Origin: Actinoplanes campanulatus
GTDB taxonomy: Bacteria; Actinomycetota; Actinomycetes; Mycobacteriales; Micromonosporaceae
Reading direction: 5' to 3'
NCBI RefSeq assembly: GCF_014647795.1
Contig: NZ_BMPW01000021.1
Location: 1 to 64,000 of the forward strand
DNA length: 64,000 bases
This document shows, one piece after another, positions 39,939 through 47,770 of this stretch; position 1 is the first letter of the stretch; each line of letters begins with the position of its first letter. The translations under genes and the position numbers were made by a program. The notes beneath the pieces were generated by a model. The model searched no databases. It was not told the origin of the DNA and saw only the letters and a program-made list of their open reading frames with translations.

Positions 39939-41336
39939 ATGGGAACGATCGCCAGGAAGCCGACCCCGGCGCAGCGAAACGCGATCCTGCGGTACGCCGG
40001 ACACGAGAGCGCCAAGCTGACCCGACCGCGCGACTCCACCATCGCGGCGTGCATTGTCGCCGAGTGGATCGAGGCCGAAGAATCCGGCCAGTACGTGACC
40101 ACTGAGGCTGGAGCGTGGGCGGCCGGTATCGGAATCGAATTCGACACCGCGCGGTACATCCGGCAAATGGGCCAGCGGGCCCCAGCCGCGCCAGCCGCGC
40201 CGGTCGAGCCGGTCGAGCCGGTCGAGCCGGAGGCCCTGCCCGGTCTGGAGGTCATGTCGGCCGAGTCGGAACCCGAGCCGGTCACCGTCGTGACTGAGGT
40301 GTGGGCAAAGCTGCGCCATGACCTCGACCCCGAAGCGGTGATCGCCGGGTGCTACCCCGTGCCCGTGTATGTCACGGAGACTGAGGCTTTCGCTGAAATC
40401 GCAGACGACGCCAGTTGCGGTCTGCCCGCTGGCGAGAACAGGATTTGGAAGCTCCGTATTGAGCCGGGGCACCGGGTCGAAGTCTTCGGCGGGATCCAGT
40501 TCAACGACTGGGCAGACGGGCATACCTGGCGGTGCGAATGCGGCGCGAAGGCGCAGGAGCGCGAGACCGTGTACTACGCAGGCCAGGCCGCCCGGCAGGC
40601 TGCCCGGCACCTGATGAGCCACGGCCACCTCGTGGAGACGCAGCAGGCTGCCGGGACCGAGCCGACGCCCGCGAAGCCTGCCCGCGAGGTTCTGCCGAAG
40701 TTCGAGCCGATCCCGGGTCACAAGCTGGTCATGACTCAGAGCCTGGCCGTATCCGGCTACGACGACGCCGGAGCCCTGACCTACGTCCCGCTGTACCACT
40801 GGAAGTGCTCCTGCAAGGACTTCGATCGCGAGCTGGCCGAAAGTCAGATCCTGAGCCAGGTGACGTGGTTCGCAACACGCCACCTGGCCGAGGCGTCCAA
40901 GGCCGAAGTCTCGACCAGGTCCAAGCCGGCCGCGAAACCGAAGGCGGCCCCCAAGCCGAAGGCGGGGAAGATGACCGTCCCGCCGAAGCCTGCGATGCCC
41001 GGCCCGAAGAAGTCGACGGTGCCGGACCAGCGCAAGGCGTCGACCCCGGAGCCGGTGGCGCGACTGAACACGGTGAGCGTGGCCGGTCGGGGCGAGGTCG
41101 ACGGCTTCACGTTCGACCTGCGGATCGGTAGCCCCACGCGGGCGCTCGGCACGGAGGTGCGCGTGGCCTTGAATACCGCCCGCCAGTCGCTGGGGGCCGC
41201 CTTCCAAGTGACCACGCCATCGAGGAGCCGAACCGTGAACGTAGTCCTGGCGGCCGGGCACGCCGTCGACTCGTGGGAGCCAGTGCTCAAGGTCGTCGCC
41301 GAGGCTCTGGGGGAGGCGGTTGCTCAACCCGCCTAG
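39939..41336 (+). CDS. Large multidomain phage protein with Cys and VEP repeats
   Basis: 465 residues; ATG 39939 (AAGGGA, seven bases) is preferred to the motif-adjacent ATG 39921. Helical N-terminus, a short VEPVEPVEP repeat near 85, a central WRCECGAKA and WKCSCKDF (two CxC pairs, at about residues 200 and 290), a basic Lys/Pro linker (PKAAPKPKAGKMTVPPKP), then a C-terminal beta-alpha domain (FDLRIGSPTRALGTEVRVAL). The domain order is unusual and no family is recognised. It may bind metal or nucleic acid. Confidence 0.6.
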   Translation: MGTIARKPTPAQRNAILRYAGHESAKLTRPRDSTIAACIVAEWIEAEESGQYVTTEAGAWAAGIGIEFDTARYIRQMGQRAPAAPAAPVEPVEPVEPEALPGLEVMSAESEPEPVTVVTEVWAKLRHDLDPEAVIAGCYPVPVYVTETEAFAEIADDASCGLPAGENRIWKLRIEPGHRVEVFGGIQFNDWADGHTWRCECGAKAQERETVYYAGQAARQAARHLMSHGHLVETQQAAGTEPTPAKPAREVLPKFEPIPGHKLVMTQSLAVSGYDDAGALTYVPLYHWKCSCKDFDRELAESQILSQVTWFATRHLAEASKAEVSTRSKPAAKPKAAPKPKAGKMTVPPKPAMPGPKKSTVPDQRKASTPEPVARLNTVSVAGRGEVDGFTFDLRIGSPTRALGTEVRVALNTARQSLGAAFQVTTPSRSRTVNVVLAAGHAVDSWEPVLKVVAEALGEAVAQPA

Positions 41337-41382
41337 TGATCACGCCACTTCCCCGCACCATCGACAGAGGAGACATGACCCG

Positions 41383-41787
41383 ATGATCCGCCACCTGTCC
41401 GAGCTGGCCCGGTCGCTCATGCCCTGCAAGGTCGAGCACCGCCTGGAGCCCGACGACTACGCGAAGGCGCTGTACCTGGCGACGCATTGGGCGTCCCGTA
41501 TCGACCAGATGCCGTACCACTCGCGTGACCACAACCGGATCTACGTGGTCCGGGAGACGGTCAAGATGGTTCTGGCCAGGCACGGCACCCAAGGCGTCGA
41601 GCTGGCGTTCAAGCGGACTGTGCGGGACGTCGAGGATTGGGAGGCCCGCGAGCCCAACGAGCGCCACCACGAGATGCACGTCAAGCACTGGCAGTGGTGC
41701 CGCGAGAAGGTGCGGCATGCGTTCAGGAAGCCCAAGCCGCGCACCCGCAAGGTTGAGACCGTCCCGCTGATCGACGTTGTGCACTGA
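41383..41787 (+). CDS. Small basic helical phage protein
   Basis: 134 residues from ATG 41383, GAGGAG eleven bases upstream. Starts IRHLSELARSLMPCKVEHRL and has WASRIDQMPYHSRDHNRIYV and HHEMHVKHWQWCREKVRHAF; basic end. No family. It is followed by the hicA promoter. Confidence 0.55.
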   Translation: MIRHLSELARSLMPCKVEHRLEPDDYAKALYLATHWASRIDQMPYHSRDHNRIYVVRETVKMVLARHGTQGVELAFKRTVRDVEDWEAREPNERHHEMHVKHWQWCREKVRHAFRKPKPRTRKVETVPLIDVVH

Positions 41788-41802
41788 GGCTGTGCACTCA
41801 AC

Positions 41803-41837
41803 TTTACAAGATCCGTCCAGTAGAATAGACTAAACAT
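41803..41837 (+). promoter_or_regulatory. hicA promoter overlapping motif copy 16 (inverted)
   Basis: TTTACA (41803-41808), 17-base spacer, TAGACT (41826-41831), then six bases to the GTG: a leaderless promoter by spacing. Motif copy 16 (41828-41837) is read on the minus strand (ATGTTTAGTC) and covers the -10. Confidence 0.75.
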
Positions 41838-42026
41838 GTGAAGCGGCGAGAACTGATAGCCTCCCTGGAGCGCAAGGCCAAGGAGCAGGGTGCGGCGTTC
41901 GAGTTCGTGCGAGAGGGAGGAAGTCACAGCGTGTACCGGTACAACGGGCGCAATGTGGTTATCCCCCGGCACGCCGAGATCAACGAGATGACAGCGCGAG
42001 CGATCCTGCGAGGGGTGGACAAATGA
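41838..42026 (+). CDS. hicA: HicA-like toxin (mRNA interferase)
   Basis: 62 residues, GTG 41838 directly at the predicted start of transcription. Double-stranded RNA-binding-like fold: KRRELIASLERKAK, then FEFVREGGSHSVYRYNGRNV with the active His in G-S-H, and VIPRHAEINEMTARAILRG, the HicA end. HicA cuts mRNA. HicB-like protein follows in ATGA overlap, as in known hicAB loci. Confidence 0.8.
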   Translation: MKRRELIASLERKAKEQGAAFEFVREGGSHSVYRYNGRNVVIPRHAEINEMTARAILRGVDK

Positions 42027-42427
42027 GCACGAGGGAGCTTCGAGCGGTGAAGACCTACGAGGCGCGGGTGAGAAGGTCCGGGGACTGGTGGTTCGTCGAG
42101 GTCCCCGGCGTGGACATGGCGTACACGCAGGCGCGCAAGCTAGCCGACGTTGAGCCGATGGTGCGGGACATGCTCTCTCTCCTGCTCGACGTACCGGCGG
42201 ACAGCTTCGCGGTGACCATCACCCCGTCCGGGCAGGTCGCGAACGTGGTGGCCGGCGTGAAAGCGGCCAAGGACGCTGCGGCCGAGGCTCAGCGACAGGC
42301 CGACCAGCAGACCCGGCAAGCCGTGGCCAGGCTGAGGAGCATGAAGCTGACCGTGCGCGATGTCGCCGCGTTGCTCGACGTGTCCCCCACCTGGGTATCA
42401 GTGCTCGACCGCGAGTCAGCGGCATAG
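42023..42427 (+). CDS. hicB: HicB-like antitoxin
   Basis: 134 residues, ATG 42023 overlapping the toxin stop. N-terminal RNase-H-like domain (KTYEARVRRSGDWWFVEVPG then ADVEPMVRDMLSLLLDVP) and a C-terminal helix-turn-helix (MKLTVRDVAALLDVSPTWVS) that would bind the operator upstream. Neutralises the toxin and represses the pair. The Ala/Gln-rich linker (AAAEAQRQADQQTRQA) is long. Confidence 0.8.
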   Translation: MSTRELRAVKTYEARVRRSGDWWFVEVPGVDMAYTQARKLADVEPMVRDMLSLLLDVPADSFAVTITPSGQVANVVAGVKAAKDAAAEAQRQADQQTRQAVARLRSMKLTVRDVAALLDVSPTWVSVLDRESAA

Positions 42428-42474
42428 ACGGAATTCCGCGCCCAAGGCGGCGCTTAACGACGGAGACTGACAGC

Positions 42475-42774
42475 ATGGCGACGTTCATAACCGACCAACG
42501 GCGCTGGATCGTCGAGGCGGGCGACCTGGCCTACTGGGTGAACGATGACGACACACTCAGCCGCTGCCGGGTCGAGCTGATCACCGGTGAGTGGGTGTAC
42601 GTCAAGTTCCTCGCCGCGGACCACGGCCGCCAGCCCGGCCAGGTCGACCGCGCCTCCCGGTTCAACCGGCGCATCGTGCCCCGCGACGCGGTGCGCGCAA
42701 AGGTGGGCGCCGGCCAGCGGCTGCGTAGCCCGGTGATGTGGGAGGCCATTCTGACCGGCCCCGCCACGGCGTAG
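42475..42774 (+). CDS. Hypothetical phage protein, SH3/KOW-like barrel
   Basis: 99 residues, ATG 42475. AGDLAYWVNDDDTLSRCRVE, then WVYVKFLAAD and FNRRIVPRDAVR, a strand pattern like a KOW or SH3 fold, basic C-terminus. No family; role unknown. Confidence 0.55.
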   Translation: MATFITDQRRWIVEAGDLAYWVNDDDTLSRCRVELITGEWVYVKFLAADHGRQPGQVDRASRFNRRIVPRDAVRAKVGAGQRLRSPVMWEAILTGPATA

Positions 42775-42784
42775 CGTCGAGGAC

Positions 42785-42982
42785 ATGACCAGCGAGAAGC
42801 AGCCAGAACGTAGGCCCGGCGCGTTCGGCCCGCGCCCGGGAGTGTTCCCTATCGAGCGGGCCGCCGAGATTCGGGCGGAGTTGGAAGCCAGATGGAAACG
42901 AGACAAGGAGCCGCCGAGTGACCCCGGACAAACCGCAGGTAACGCGCCCCGTCAGCGAGACGGGCGGCGCCAAGGACGTTAA
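42785..42982 (+). CDS. Small hypothetical protein overlapping the next gene
   Basis: 65 residues, ATG 42785. Basic and proline-rich (PERRPGAFGPRPGVFPIERA) and helical. The end (PRQRDGRRQGR) lies inside the following gene for 65 bases, so the real protein may be shorter. Confidence 0.45.
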   Translation: MTSEKQPERRPGAFGPRPGVFPIERAAEIRAELEARWKRDKEPPSDPGQTAGNAPRQRDGRRQGR

Positions 42983-43310
42983 GCGAGCCCGCTACGACCT
43001 GATCCCATCTGGCCCGCTGCGCCTGCTGGCCGAGAGGTACGGCATCGGCCCCGAGAAGTACCCGAGCGGGGCCGGCGAGGTCGACAACTGGCGCAAGGGC
43101 TACCCCTGGTCCTCCTCGTTCGCCGCGATGCAGCGCCACGCTTGGGCGTTCTGGGCTGGCGAGGACATGGACGCGGAGACCGGGCAGCCGCACCTTGTGG
43201 CCGTGGCCTGGCACGCGTTCGCCATGTTGGAGTGGGGCGCGAGCGAGGAGATGCGGGCCCTGTACGACGACCGCCAGGACCCTCGCAAGAATGTGGCCCC
43301 CAGCACCTAG
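42918..43310 (+). CDS. DUF5664 (dATP/dGTP diphosphohydrolase N-terminal-like) protein
   Basis: 130 residues, GTG 42918. ETGGAKDVKRARYDLIPSGP, LRLLAERYGIGPEKYPSGAG, VDNWRKGYPWSSSFAAMQRH and GQPHLVAVAWHAFAMLEW match the DUF5664 family found as a stand-alone phage protein. The family is related to dATP/dGTP pyrophosphohydrolases and may adjust nucleotide pools, fitting the RNR, deaminase and ThyX genes. Confidence 0.8.
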   Translation: MTPDKPQVTRPVSETGGAKDVKRARYDLIPSGPLRLLAERYGIGPEKYPSGAGEVDNWRKGYPWSSSFAAMQRHAWAFWAGEDMDAETGQPHLVAVAWHAFAMLEWGASEEMRALYDDRQDPRKNVAPST

Positions 43311-43317
43311 TTAAGAC

Positions 43318-43351
43318 TTAACACGGGCGGCATCGGTGTGTAGTCTTGTCC
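43318..43351 (+). promoter_or_regulatory. Promoter with motif copy 17
   Basis: TTAACA (43318-43323), 17-base spacer, TAGTCT (43341-43346). Motif copy 17, GTGTGTAGTCTTGTCC (43336-43351), overlaps the -10. The gene at 43383 starts about 30 bases after the expected start point. Confidence 0.75.
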
Positions 43352-43382
43352 TCGCAAGCACGACGCACACCGAGGAGAGCCA

Positions 43383-44000
43383 GTGAGCACCAACCTGCTG
43401 ACCCGCGAGATCGCCGCCATCGAACAACTCGCCGCCCTACCGGTCGGAACCGTTATCCGCGACAAGGACGGCGACCACTGGACCCGCGAGCGCAACGGCG
43501 GATGGTGGTCCGAGGTGCTCCAGGCCCGCATGTTCGACCCGGCCGTCTCCTGCTACTTGCCGGCCGTCGTCACCAACTACGACGAGCTGTCCCTCGCCGA
43601 CCTGGACGGCTACAAGCTCGGCGACCTGATCAAGGTGCTCACCGCCGACTACGCGCTCGCCATCACCCCCGGAGCCGTCTGCGTGGTCGAGCGGATCTAC
43701 GGCGAGATGCTGCACGTCCGAGACGGCAACGGCCTGGTCATGCCGCTCAAGCCGGACGAGGTCGCCCCGCTGGAGGCCGGCCCCGAGATCACCGTCAACC
43801 AGCGGGTACGCCTCATCGTGAACGGTGAAATCTTCGGCGTGAAGACGGGCAGCTTCGGCACGGTCATCGGCCCGCAGCCTGGCGCCCTGGAACCGACCTG
43901 GATGGTCGTGTTCGACAACGCGTCCCCCTGGTCCTCCCGCCCCACCGGCTGGCCGGTCGCCGCGCGCTACCTGGAGCCCGTCAGCGTTGCCAAGGTGTGA
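43383..44000 (+). CDS. Hypothetical phage protein with two SH3/KOW-like barrels
   Basis: 205 residues, GTG 43383 behind GAGGAGA. Two beta-barrel-like halves: VGTVIRDKDGDHWTRERNGG and PGAVCVVERIYGEMLHVRDG; a third short one (VNQRVRLIVNGEIFGVKTGS). Possibly RNA- or protein-binding. First gene after a strong promoter. No family recognised. Confidence 0.6.
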   Translation: MSTNLLTREIAAIEQLAALPVGTVIRDKDGDHWTRERNGGWWSEVLQARMFDPAVSCYLPAVVTNYDELSLADLDGYKLGDLIKVLTADYALAITPGAVCVVERIYGEMLHVRDGNGLVMPLKPDEVAPLEAGPEITVNQRVRLIVNGEIFGVKTGSFGTVIGPQPGALEPTWMVVFDNASPWSSRPTGWPVAARYLEPVSVAKV

Positions 44001-44010
44001 AGTCTAGTCC
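43995..44010 (+). promoter_or_regulatory. Phage-wide motif copy 19, extended form (GTGTGAAGTCTAGTCC)
   Basis: One mismatch from copy 5 over 16 bases; its TGA is the stop of the upstream gene. Confidence 0.6.
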
Positions 44011-44023
44011 TGGGAGTCAGTGA

Positions 44024-44455
44024 GTGCGATTCACCCCCCGGGCCGAAGAGGTCAAGCGCGTAGTCGGCATCCTCGAATCCGGCGACTACGACACCCCCGA
44101 GCAGATGGCGAAAGCCCTGCTCAAAGACATGGCCGACCTGATGGCCATGCGCGACTGGGTTGCCCTCTCTCACCGATTCAGCAAGGGGCAGCTCGGCCTC
44201 AACTGGGGCCCATTCGCCAGCGTCATCGACGCCACCAGCACGGGCGAGAAGCTCGGCGGGCTCGGCGGGGAGTTCTCCGTCGTCACCCTCAACAGCACCG
44301 GCCGCCTGCTCGGCAACGTCAGCTCCCGCAAGGGGGCCAAGGATTTCTGCCAGCACCCCGACTGTGGACATGCCGGATGGGCCCACCTCATGGACGGTTC
44401 TGCCCGCGGCCGATGCGGGCTCGAAGTCTGCCCCTGCGACAAGTTCCGAAAGTAG
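44024..44455 (+). CDS. Zinc-site phage protein
   Basis: 143 residues, GTG 44024. Helical N-terminus (RAEEVKRVVGILESGDYDTP, ALLKDMADLMAMRDWVALSH), strand middle, and a C-terminal CQHPDCGHAGWAHLMDGSA...CGLEVCPCDKF, a C/H cluster suited to a zinc site. No family recognised. Confidence 0.6.
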   Translation: MRFTPRAEEVKRVVGILESGDYDTPEQMAKALLKDMADLMAMRDWVALSHRFSKGQLGLNWGPFASVIDATSTGEKLGGLGGEFSVVTLNSTGRLLGNVSSRKGAKDFCQHPDCGHAGWAHLMDGSARGRCGLEVCPCDKFRK

Positions 44456-44471
44456 CGAGTGATCAGCAGCC

Positions 44472-44693
44472 ATGAAGACCGTCAGTCACACCTGGTGCGA
44501 CACGTGCGAGAAGCGCGGGTTCACCTGCGAACACGACGCCAGCAAGGCCCTCGGAAGGGCCCGGACCCACCGTAGCCGCGCCGCCGACAAGGCCGGCACC
44601 CGCCGCGGAATGCGAGTCGAGAACCGTCACTACGAATGCCCGGCCGGCCTCTGGCACCTGACCGGGATGAGCAGGAGGAACGTCCGCGCATGA
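44472..44693 (+). CDS. Small Cys-rich basic phage protein
   Basis: 73 residues, ATG 44472. HTWCDTCEKRGFTCEHD near the start is a Cys/His cluster, followed by a basic helix (RARTHRSRAADKAGTRRGMR) and HYECPAGLWHLT. May bind RNA or DNA. Its stop overlaps the next ATG. Confidence 0.6.
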   Translation: MKTVSHTWCDTCEKRGFTCEHDASKALGRARTHRSRAADKAGTRRGMRVENRHYECPAGLWHLTGMSRRNVRA

Positions 44694-45367
44694 CTACCGA
44701 GATGAACCTGCTGATGAAGCAGCTCGACAACACCAAGGCCGCCCTGTGCGCAGTCCAGGGCATGGCCGAGAACGCCGTCCACCAGGAGAACGAGCGCGGC
44801 GCCGCCGCCCGAGTCATCGTCGGCGCGGTCGCGCGGGAGCTGGGCGTCGAGCTGTCCACCAACCCGCTCGGCGGCGACCGCTGGTCCCCGAGCAACATGC
44901 GCCGCGCCCTCGACGGCGTGATCGCCCTAAAGAAGTCCCGCGACACGATCAGCGCACTGCATACGGCCGAGCGCGCAGAACGCCTTACCCTGCGCAACCG
45001 CATCGCCGAGCTGGAGCGCAAGGTCCGCGACCTGGAGTCCGAGCTGGCCGAAATCGAGGACCAGCCGGTCCCGCCCAAGGCCCCCATCGAGCGCGAAGCC
45101 CTGCTCAAGATCGCCCGCCTCTTCGGCCAGCGGGTTGACGAGAAGCAGCCCATGACCGCAGGCGAGGCCAAGGGCATCCTCAGCGCGGTCGAGAAGTCCA
45201 AGCACCAGCGCAACGAGTACAAGAAGGCCGTCGACCGCTACGAGGCCGGCATCGGCGGCCTGCGCGACCTGCTCGCCCCGATCGATTCCGGCATCGACCG
45301 GATCACCCCGGCCGCCGCCATTAGCCGTCTGCGCGAGCAACTCCTGTCTCCCCGGCGGTACGCGTGA
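44690..45367 (+). CDS. Coiled-coil phage protein
   Basis: 225 residues from ATG 44690 (ATGA overlap; the longer frame is a shadow). Long helices (LMKQLDNTKAALCAVQGMAE; RLTLRNRIAELERKVRDLES) with heptad repeats and a second helical half (LLKIARLFGQRVDEKQPMTA). No catalytic motif; likely structural or regulatory. Confidence 0.6.
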   Translation: MTTEMNLLMKQLDNTKAALCAVQGMAENAVHQENERGAAARVIVGAVARELGVELSTNPLGGDRWSPSNMRRALDGVIALKKSRDTISALHTAERAERLTLRNRIAELERKVRDLESELAEIEDQPVPPKAPIEREALLKIARLFGQRVDEKQPMTAGEAKGILSAVEKSKHQRNEYKKAVDRYEAGIGGLRDLLAPIDSGIDRITPAAAISRLREQLLSPRRYA

Positions 45368-45822
45368 ACGTCTCGTTCCAGGCCCCGCTTGCCGGTCAGC
45401 TCTATGGCCGCGTCGACTTCAACCACAACACCGGCGAGGAGTACAGCCGCCCCACCACCGAAGGCGTCACCCTCGATGACGCCAACGTGATGACCTCCAA
45501 GGTGGCGCTCGACCCGGCGGTCGAGGCCGCTGTCGGCCCACTGCACAAGCCCGTGCTCGACATCGACCTGCCGGTCCAGGTAATCCCCTCCAGCACCGAG
45601 GGGCACAACCACCTAATCATCGACAAGCCGATGACCTGGGAGAAGTATCAGCGGCTGCTCGATGCCCTGGCCGATTGCGGCGTGATCGAGTCCGGCTACC
45701 GCAACGCCAGCATCGCCCGCGGCTACACCGCCGTCCGGCTTCCGTGGGTGAAGAAGAAGCACCAACCCGAGCCTGTCCCGATGACCCCCGACACCGTCGA
45801 TACCGACCCGGAGTCCTTCTAG
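45364..45822 (+). CDS. Hypothetical phage protein
   Basis: 152 residues, GTG 45364 (GTGA overlap). FNHNTGEEYSRPTTEGVTLD, then IDLPVQVIPSSTEGHNHLII, and a helix-strand end (TWEKYQRLLDALADCGVIES). Small alpha/beta protein of unknown role, just before thyX. Confidence 0.55.
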   Translation: MNVSFQAPLAGQLYGRVDFNHNTGEEYSRPTTEGVTLDDANVMTSKVALDPAVEAAVGPLHKPVLDIDLPVQVIPSSTEGHNHLIIDKPMTWEKYQRLLDALADCGVIESGYRNASIARGYTAVRLPWVKKKHQPEPVPMTPDTVDTDPESF

Positions 45823-46547
45823 TGACCATCGAGTTCCGTACGCACTCCACCGTGGAGCTGGACAACCACATGTCCGACGACCTCGACGTGATTAGGGCCG
45901 CCCGCGTCAGCACGCAAGGCGTCAACCTGATCGACGAGGCGCGCCGTCAGGGTATCGCCGCAACCGACCCGGACCGCTTCATCAGCTTCCTGATGCGCGA
46001 TCGGCACGGCACGCCATTCGAGCACTGCACGTTGCGGTTCTTCATTGAGACGCCGATCTTTGTCATCCGCGAGTGGCGTACACACCGGATCTCCTCGTTC
46101 AACGAGGAAAGCGCCCGCTACAAGGTGCTCGCACCCCGGTTCTACGTGCCGCCGCGTGCGCGCCCCACCATGCAGATCGGCAAGGCAACGAGCTACGAGC
46201 TGGTTGACGGCGGCGACGAACTGCACGAGGTCGTCGCCAGCACGATCATGCAAAATTCGACGGAATCGTATCGCCGGTACGAGGCACTCCTGGCCTCCGG
46301 GGCTGCCCGCGAAGTTGCTCGGCAGGTTCTCCCAGTCAACGTGTTCACGTCGTTTTTCTGGACGATCAACGCTCGGTCGCTGCTCAACTTCCTGAGCCTT
46401 CGATCCACGGCGACCGCCGAGCGATACTTCCCGACGCACCCGCTGTGGGAAATCGATCGGGCCGCCCAGCAGGTCGAGGAATACTTCGCCGACCTCATGC
46501 CTGTCACGTGGCGCGCGTTCAACAAGCACGGGCGCGTTGCGCCGTGA
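45822..46547 (+). CDS. thyX: Flavin-dependent thymidylate synthase
   Basis: Makes dTMP from dUMP with FAD and methylene-tetrahydrofolate. 241 residues from GTG 45822 (TAGTG overlap). The family signature RxHRxxSxNExSxR is exact at residues 86-99. N-terminal RFISFLMRDRHGTPFEHC and C-terminal LRSTATAERYFPTHPLWEID also match. It would let the phage make thymidylate itself, along with nrdJ and the deaminase. Confidence 0.95.
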   Translation: MTIEFRTHSTVELDNHMSDDLDVIRAARVSTQGVNLIDEARRQGIAATDPDRFISFLMRDRHGTPFEHCTLRFFIETPIFVIREWRTHRISSFNEESARYKVLAPRFYVPPRARPTMQIGKATSYELVDGGDELHEVVASTIMQNSTESYRRYEALLASGAAREVARQVLPVNVFTSFFWTINARSLLNFLSLRSTATAERYFPTHPLWEIDRAAQQVEEYFADLMPVTWRAFNKHGRVAP

Positions 46548-46765
46548 GTGTTTACTCGACACCTGGCCGCATGCTGGTTCCGATATTCCGGCTCAACATC
46601 ACGGTCGAGGGCCGCGCCCTCAAGCCCCGCTACTACGAGGGTGAGCGGGCCCTCAAGCTCGCGCTGGCCTGGTTCCGCAACAACGTCGACCCCGGCCGCA
46701 TCGACTCCCTCCGCATCCACCTCATCGCAGCCGCTCCCATCGACGTGACGGAGACCTACCAGTGA
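46544..46765 (+). CDS. Small hypothetical phage protein
   Basis: 73 residues, GTG 46544 in GTGA overlap with thyX (ATG 46571 is an alternative). FRLNITVEGRALKPRYYEGE, then ALKLALAWFRNNVDPG; a compact alpha/beta protein. Motif copy 18 (GTGTTTACTC, 46548-46557) lies over its first codons. Confidence 0.55.
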   Translation: MSVYSTPGRMLVPIFRLNITVEGRALKPRYYEGERALKLALAWFRNNVDPGRIDSLRIHLIAAAPIDVTETYQ

Positions 46766-47184
46766 CCGATATCGAAATCGCCGTCATCGACCAGCCGGTA
46801 AACGGCAAGACCGAAGCCGCCCTCGTCGGCTACGTCGAGCCGGCCCACCCCGACGACATCCTCGTTGTCGCCTGGATCAGGGAAGCCACCGACTTCCCGC
46901 AGTTCCGCGACAACCAGGTCTACAGCACGAACGCGGCCGAGAGGCTGCTCGGTCGGCGGTTCCGCCACGTATACGTCACCCCGAACGCATTCACCACGGA
47001 CACCAAGCACAGCGAACGGTTCTGGGCGGAGCTGGAGCGGGTCGTTCGCCAGCGAGGCGGCCGGTTCTACCACATCGAGCAGTACGACACGATCACCTAC
47101 GCCGAACACGAACTCGCCCGCCAGGAGGCAGAGATCCTCGACCAGGCCGAGGCTGCCGGCATCACTCAGGCGGCCAGCCTGTGA
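46762..47184 (+). CDS. Hypothetical phage protein
   Basis: 140 residues, GTG 46762 (GTGA). DIEIAVIDQPVNGKTEAALV, then RLLGRRFRHVYVTPNAFTTD and a helical end (HELARQEAEILDQAEAAG). Mixed alpha/beta; no family. Confidence 0.55.
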   Translation: MTDIEIAVIDQPVNGKTEAALVGYVEPAHPDDILVVAWIREATDFPQFRDNQVYSTNAAERLLGRRFRHVYVTPNAFTTDTKHSERFWAELERVVRQRGGRFYHIEQYDTITYAEHELARQEAEILDQAEAAGITQAASL

Positions 47185-47591
47185 GCAAACCCAGCAGCCC
47201 TGAGTACGACGAGAACGGCGCACCGGTCTCCGCGGTCGACTGGCTCGGCAACCGGTTTCGGGTCGGCGAGCGGGTCATCTACTGCATCGGGGCAGGCCGG
47301 GGACAGCAGATGGCCGTCGGCGAGGTCAAGCAGATCAAGGTCGAGCAGAGGATAGGACGTCGCGCCCGCGAGGCCGAGCCCGGCGAGGATGCCGACTTCA
47401 TCGCGGACTGGCTGACCCCGCCCCGGCCGATGGTTCGCTACGAGGAGCCGTACGAGGTCATCACCGTTCAGGTGCTCACCGAGCGCGCCAGCGGGTGGTC
47501 CGGAAGCAAGCGCTCCAAGCCCGCCTGGGTGAATCCCATGAACATCACTGCACTGCCCCTGTTCCTGGCGGAAATCGAGAGCGTCGGCTGA
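47181..47591 (+). CDS. Hypothetical phage protein, KOW/SH3-like
   Basis: 136 residues, GTG 47181 (GTGA). LGNRFRVGERVIYCIGAGRG and QMAVGEVKQIKVEQRIGRRA give a small barrel; then PMVRYEEPYEVITVQVLTER. Basic core, unknown role. Confidence 0.55.
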   Translation: MSKPSSPEYDENGAPVSAVDWLGNRFRVGERVIYCIGAGRGQQMAVGEVKQIKVEQRIGRRAREAEPGEDADFIADWLTPPRPMVRYEEPYEVITVQVLTERASGWSGSKRSKPAWVNPMNITALPLFLAEIESVG

Positions 47592-47611
47592 ACGGGCCCT
47601 AGCCTGAGGGC

Positions 47612-47770
47612 GTGCTCCTGATCGAGATCGAGGCGGTGCGGGTCTTCGAGCTTGCTGGCTTCCAGCTCATCTGGCTGGATCTGCAGGTAGAGGACCCGCC
47701 CCTCGTCAGCGACCCTCCCGAGCGGGAGCCCGTCACCATAGACGAGTATCCAGTGAAGCGGCGCTCTTAG
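47612..47770 (+). CDS. Tiny acidic protein at the end of the rightward arm
   Basis: 52 codons, GTG 47612 to TAG 47768-47770: LLIEIEAVRVFELAGFQLIW, then DPPEREPVTIDEYPVKRRS. Clear phage codon use. It overlaps the opposite gene by 38 bases tail to tail. Confidence 0.5.
   Translation: MLLIEIEAVRVFELAGFQLIWLDLQVEDPPLVSDPPEREPVTIDEYPVKRRS

Noticed and set aside
40201-40235. Short tandem repeat GTCGAGCCG
   Set aside because: Encodes VEP repeats in a coding region; not CRISPR and too short for a regulatory array.
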